Below are positions 61,387-64,000 of a stretch of 64,000 nt of DNA, piece by piece. The notes below the pieces were generated by a model. The model worked only from the letters and a program-made list of their open reading frames with translations. It made no database searches and was not told where the DNA came from. This DNA is from CAVXGU01 sp963761615. Lineage in GTDB: Bacteria; Acidobacteriota; Vicinamibacteria; Vicinamibacterales; CAVVIG01. Numbering within the stretch: the stretch's first letter is position 1; every line of letters begins with the position of its first letter. Location of the stretch: assembly GCA_963761615.1 (NCBI GenBank), contig CAVXGU010000003.1, forward strand, positions 1,612,001 through 1,676,000, written 5' to 3'. The translations under genes and the position numbers were made by a program.

Positions 61387-62895
61387 ATGCCGACGAAATC
61401 CTCCGCGCGCCGTGTCCGCCGGGCCCTGCTCATCGGTTCCGAGGCCCTGCCGTTCTCGAAGACCGGCGGGCTCGGCGACGTCCTCGGTGCGCTGCCCGCC
61501 GCGATCGCCCGCCTGGGCTGGGACGTGACGCTGGTCCTGCCGAAGTACCGCGGCACGTCGCCCGGCGGCACGTTCGTGGAGCGCCTGCCGATCACGGTCG
61601 GCGCGTTCTCGCGCGAGGTCTCGCTCTACGAGTCGGCGCTCGGTGACGCGCGGGTGCTCCTGGTCGACTGCCCGGAGCTCTACGACCGCGACGCGATTTA
61701 CGGGGTGGGCCACGACGACTATCCCGACAGCCCGTTGCGATTCGCGTTCCTCGTCCGCACGGCGCTCGAATATGCGGCGCGGCCCGAGCGGCGGCCGTCG
61801 ATCGTGCACGCGCACGACTGGCAGGCGGGACTCGCGCCCGTCTACCTCCGGACGCGCTACGCCGATCATCCCGTGCTCGGCGGCACGCCGAGCGTCTTCA
61901 CCATTCACAACCTGGCGTACCAGGGGATCGCCGAGCCGGACTGGCTCCCGCGCCTCGACCTGCCGTGGGATCTGCTCTCGATCGATCGCATGGAGTACTG
62001 GGGGCGCATCAGCCTGCTCAAGGGCGGGATCACGGACGCGACGCTCGTCACGACCGTCAGCCCGCGCTACGCGGCCGAGATCCAGACGCCCGCGTTCGGC
62101 TTCGGCTTCGACGGCGTGCTGAGGAGCCGGGCCGGCGTGCTCGCGGGCGTCCTGAACGGGATCGACACGGCGGTGTGGGATCCGGCCCGCGACCCCTGGC
62201 TGCCCTCGCCCTACGGTCCGGCCGATCTCTCCGGCAAGGCGCGCGCGAAGCGCGCGCTGCTCGAGCGCTTCGGGCTGCCGGCCGACGCGCAGGCGATGGC
62301 GCGGCCGCTCATCGGGATGGTGTCGCGCATGGTCGATCAGAAAGGCTTCGACCTCGTCGCCGCCGCAGCCGGAGATCTCGCGCGGCTGGACGTGGCCTTC
62401 ACCGTCGTGGGCACCGGCGAGGCGCGGTACGAGGAGATGTGGCGCCGTCTCGCCGCGAGTCGTCCGGGCCGAATCGGCGTCTACGTCGGCTTCGACGAGG
62501 GCCGCGCGCACCTGGTGGAGGGCGGGGCGGACATCTTCCTGATGCCGTCGCGCTTCGAGCCCTGCGGGTTGAACCAGATGTACAGCCTCCGCTACGGCAC
62601 CGTGCCCGTCGTCCGGGGCGTCGGCGGCCTGGCCGACACGGTGCGGGACGCGGAATCCGGCGACGGGCGCCTGCCGCGCGGCGCCAACGGGTTCGTGTTC
62701 GAGGAGGCCTCCGGCGAAGCGCTCGTCGGGGCCATCCACCGGGCCCTCGCCCAGTTCGCCCGCCCGCGCCGCTGGCGGGCCCTCCAGGCGGCCGGCATGC
62801 GCGCCGATCACTCCTGGGACCGTTCCGCCCGGGAGTACGTCAAAATATACAAACGGGCGATCGAGGCGGTGCGCCCCGCGGCTCCCGGAGCCTGA
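61387..62895 (+). CDS. glgA: Glycogen (starch) synthase, GT5
   Basis: 502 residues from ATG 61387. The N-terminal ADP-glucose-binding motif is SKTGGLGDVLGALPAAIA; then VHAHDWQAGLAPVYLRTRYA, FTIHNLAYQGIAEPDWLPRL and the C-terminal domain with LIGMVSRMVDQKGFDLVAAA and DIFLMPSRFEPCGLNQMYSL RYGTVPVVRGVGGLADTV. It elongates alpha-1,4-glucan from ADP-glucose. It diverges from fdhE with only about 50 bp between. Confidence 0.94.
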   Translation: MPTKSSARRVRRALLIGSEALPFSKTGGLGDVLGALPAAIARLGWDVTLVLPKYRGTSPGGTFVERLPITVGAFSREVSLYESALGDARVLLVDCPELYDRDAIYGVGHDDYPDSPLRFAFLVRTALEYAARPERRPSIVHAHDWQAGLAPVYLRTRYADHPVLGGTPSVFTIHNLAYQGIAEPDWLPRLDLPWDLLSIDRMEYWGRISLLKGGITDATLVTTVSPRYAAEIQTPAFGFGFDGVLRSRAGVLAGVLNGIDTAVWDPARDPWLPSPYGPADLSGKARAKRALLERFGLPADAQAMARPLIGMVSRMVDQKGFDLVAAAAGDLARLDVAFTVVGTGEARYEEMWRRLAASRPGRIGVYVGFDEGRAHLVEGGADIFLMPSRFEPCGLNQMYSLRYGTVPVVRGVGGLADTVRDAESGDGRLPRGANGFVFEEASGEALVGAIHRALAQFARPRRWRALQAAGMRADHSWDRSAREYVKIYKRAIEAVRPAAPGA

Positions 62896-62953
62896 GCCGA
62901 AGGCCGGGGCCCGGAGCGCACGTCTGAGCCGAGAGCCCATATCGGAGACCCCA

Positions 62954-63280
62954 ATGAGCGACAACGTGCAGACCTTCACGGACGGCAACTTCGAGGAGAC
63001 GGTCCTCAAAGCGGAACTCCCGGTGCTGGTGGATTTCTGGGCGGAGTGGTGCGGCCCCTGCAAGCGGCTGGGCCCGACGGTGGAGGCGCTGGCCAAGGAC
63101 TACGCAGGCAAGGTGACGGTGGGGAAGCTGAACGTGGACGACAACCCCAACACCGCCTTCAAGTTCCAGATCCGCGGCATCCCCGCCGTGCTGCTCTTCA
63201 AGGGCGGCCAGGTGGTCGAATCCATCATCGGCCTCGCGCCGAAGGACGACTTCACCCATGCCATCGATCGGCACCTCTAA
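62954..63280 (+). CDS. trxA: Thioredoxin
   Basis: 108 residues from ATG 62954, with GGAG upstream. Active site DFWAEWCGPCKRLGP, buried VDDNPNTAFKFQIRGIPAVL with the cis-Pro. General dithiol reductant; its reductase gene follows. Confidence 0.95.
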   Translation: MSDNVQTFTDGNFEETVLKAELPVLVDFWAEWCGPCKRLGPTVEALAKDYAGKVTVGKLNVDDNPNTAFKFQIRGIPAVLLFKGGQVVESIIGLAPKDDFTHAIDRHL

Positions 63281-63359
63281 TTGAATCCCGAAGCCGGGGA
63301 GCTGGGGCTCGGTTCCCCGGTTCCTTCGTGCCTTCACTTCCGCGTCCCTGAACTCAACC

Positions 63360-64000
63360 ATGCCTCGTCACGTCACCGTCATCGGATCCGGCCCGGCAGG
63401 CCTCACGGCCGCGCTCTACGCGGCGCGCGCCAATCTGCACCCGCTCGTCATCGAGGGCGTCGAAGCGGGCGGTCAGCTCATGATCACCACGATGGTCGAG
63501 AACTATCCCGGCTTCCGGGACGGCATCATGGGCCCGGAGCTGATGGCGGACATGCGGGCCCAGGCCCTGCGGTTCGGTGCCGAGCTCCTGCAGGGCAACG
63601 TCGCCTCCGTCGATCTCGGCAGGCGGCCGTTCCTCGTCAAGGCAGACGAGATCGAAGTCGAGACCGAGTGCCTCATCATCGCGACGGGCGCGTCGGCGAG
63701 GCTGCTGGGGCTGCCGTCGGAGCGGACGCTGATGGGACACGGCGTCTCGACCTGTGCGACGTGCGACGGCTACTTCTTCCGCGGCCTCGAGATTGCCGTG
63801 GTCGGAGGAGGCGACTCGGCGATGGAAGAGGCCGTCTTCCTCACCAAGTTCGCCAGCAAGGTGACGCTGGTGCACCGCCGCGAGGAGCTGCGCGCCTCGA
63901 AGATCATGCAGGACAAGGCACGGGCCAATCCCAAGATCGAGTGGCTGCTCGACAGCGAGGTCGTCGAGATCAAGGACACAGACAAGGGCGAGGTCGACGC
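63360..64000 (+). CDS. trxB: Thioredoxin reductase, N-terminal part (runs off window)
   Basis: ATG 63360. FAD motif HVTVIGSGPAGLTAALYAAR, GGQLMITTMVENYPGF, the redox pair STCATCDGYFFRG and the NADPH motif EIAVVGGGDSAMEEAVFLTK. The frame is open to the end of the window, about 213 residues of the expected 310. It forms the thioredoxin system with the gene 80 bp upstream. Confidence 0.94.
   Translation, partial: MPRHVTVIGSGPAGLTAALYAARANLHPLVIEGVEAGGQLMITTMVENYPGFRDGIMGPELMADMRAQALRFGAELLQGNVASVDLGRRPFLVKADEIEVETECLIIATGASARLLGLPSERTLMGHGVSTCATCDGYFFRGLEIAVVGGGDSAMEEAVFLTKFASKVTLVHRREELRASKIMQDKARANPKIEWLLDSEVVEIKDTDKGEVD

Noticed and set aside
59427..61595. Single large minus-strand gene over the D,D-carboxypeptidase
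   Set aside because: Opposite a gene with the full SxxK/SDN/KTG set; only the fdhE part is supported.
60823..63096. Long minus-strand open frame over glgA and trxA
   Set aside because: Antisense to two genes with unmistakable motifs; only its far end, near 61010-61334, is real (fdhE N-terminus).
9..64000. CRISPR array
   Set aside because: I found no series of 25-40-bp repeats with regular spacers; the repeats present are short tandem or paired motifs.

Overview
The window is high-GC bacterial chromosome, most likely from an acidobacterium of the Vicinamibacteria type. This is inferred from gene content only: a PadR regulator next to a very long MacB/FtsX-like permease, a second such permease, a VWFA-related secreted protein, a CRTAC1/UnbV FG-GAP protein, carboxypeptidase-regulatory-like repeats and a DUF2911 protein are a typical acidobacterial set. 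No 16S or other phylogenetic marker is present.

Left chromosomal arm (1-8784): a TPR protein, a DsbA-like protein that has lost its cysteines, a CRTAC1 protein, an epoxide hydrolase broken by one stop codon, an alginate-export-type porin, a DUF2911 protein, a methyltransferase and a small membrane protein.

Integrated island (8785-47533, 38.7 kb): a 46-bp perfect direct repeat, which is the 3' part of a tRNA-Lys(TTT) gene, flanks the island. The intact tRNA is at the right end and a tyrosine integrase sits just inside the left end. Paired GTTACCTA sites lie inside both ends. The island is a patchwork. It holds four toxin-antitoxin pairs (HigBA, MazEF-type, BrnTA, DUF433/DUF5615), an ECF sigma factor with a SecD-head membrane partner, ABC permeases, a transfer-like module (TraG/VirD4-type coupling ATPase, VirB11/CpaF-type ATPase, small conserved genes, an AlpA-type regulator), secreted proteins of unknown function, and at least seven insertion sequences or remnants of the IS481, IS3 and IS630 families. 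Two further tRNA 3' halves (Asn and Lys-CTT), each with a 12-bp-period repeat pair nearby, look like fossils of other integrations.

Right chromosomal arm (47564-64000): a glyoxalase-type protein, a response regulator, arginase, a tight heme operon (response regulator-hemE-hemH-hemG), an unusual gene pair with a nuclease-like motif, a VWFA protein, a solitary DNA methyltransferase, an M20 peptidase, a penicillin-binding D,D-carboxypeptidase, FdhE, glycogen synthase, thioredoxin and the start of thioredoxin reductase.

At least ten otherwise convincing non-IS genes are each interrupted by one extra base. That many identical lesions, on the chromosome as well as in the island, suggests residual insertion errors in a long-read assembly as much as true pseudogenes. 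These genes are given with full corrected spans.
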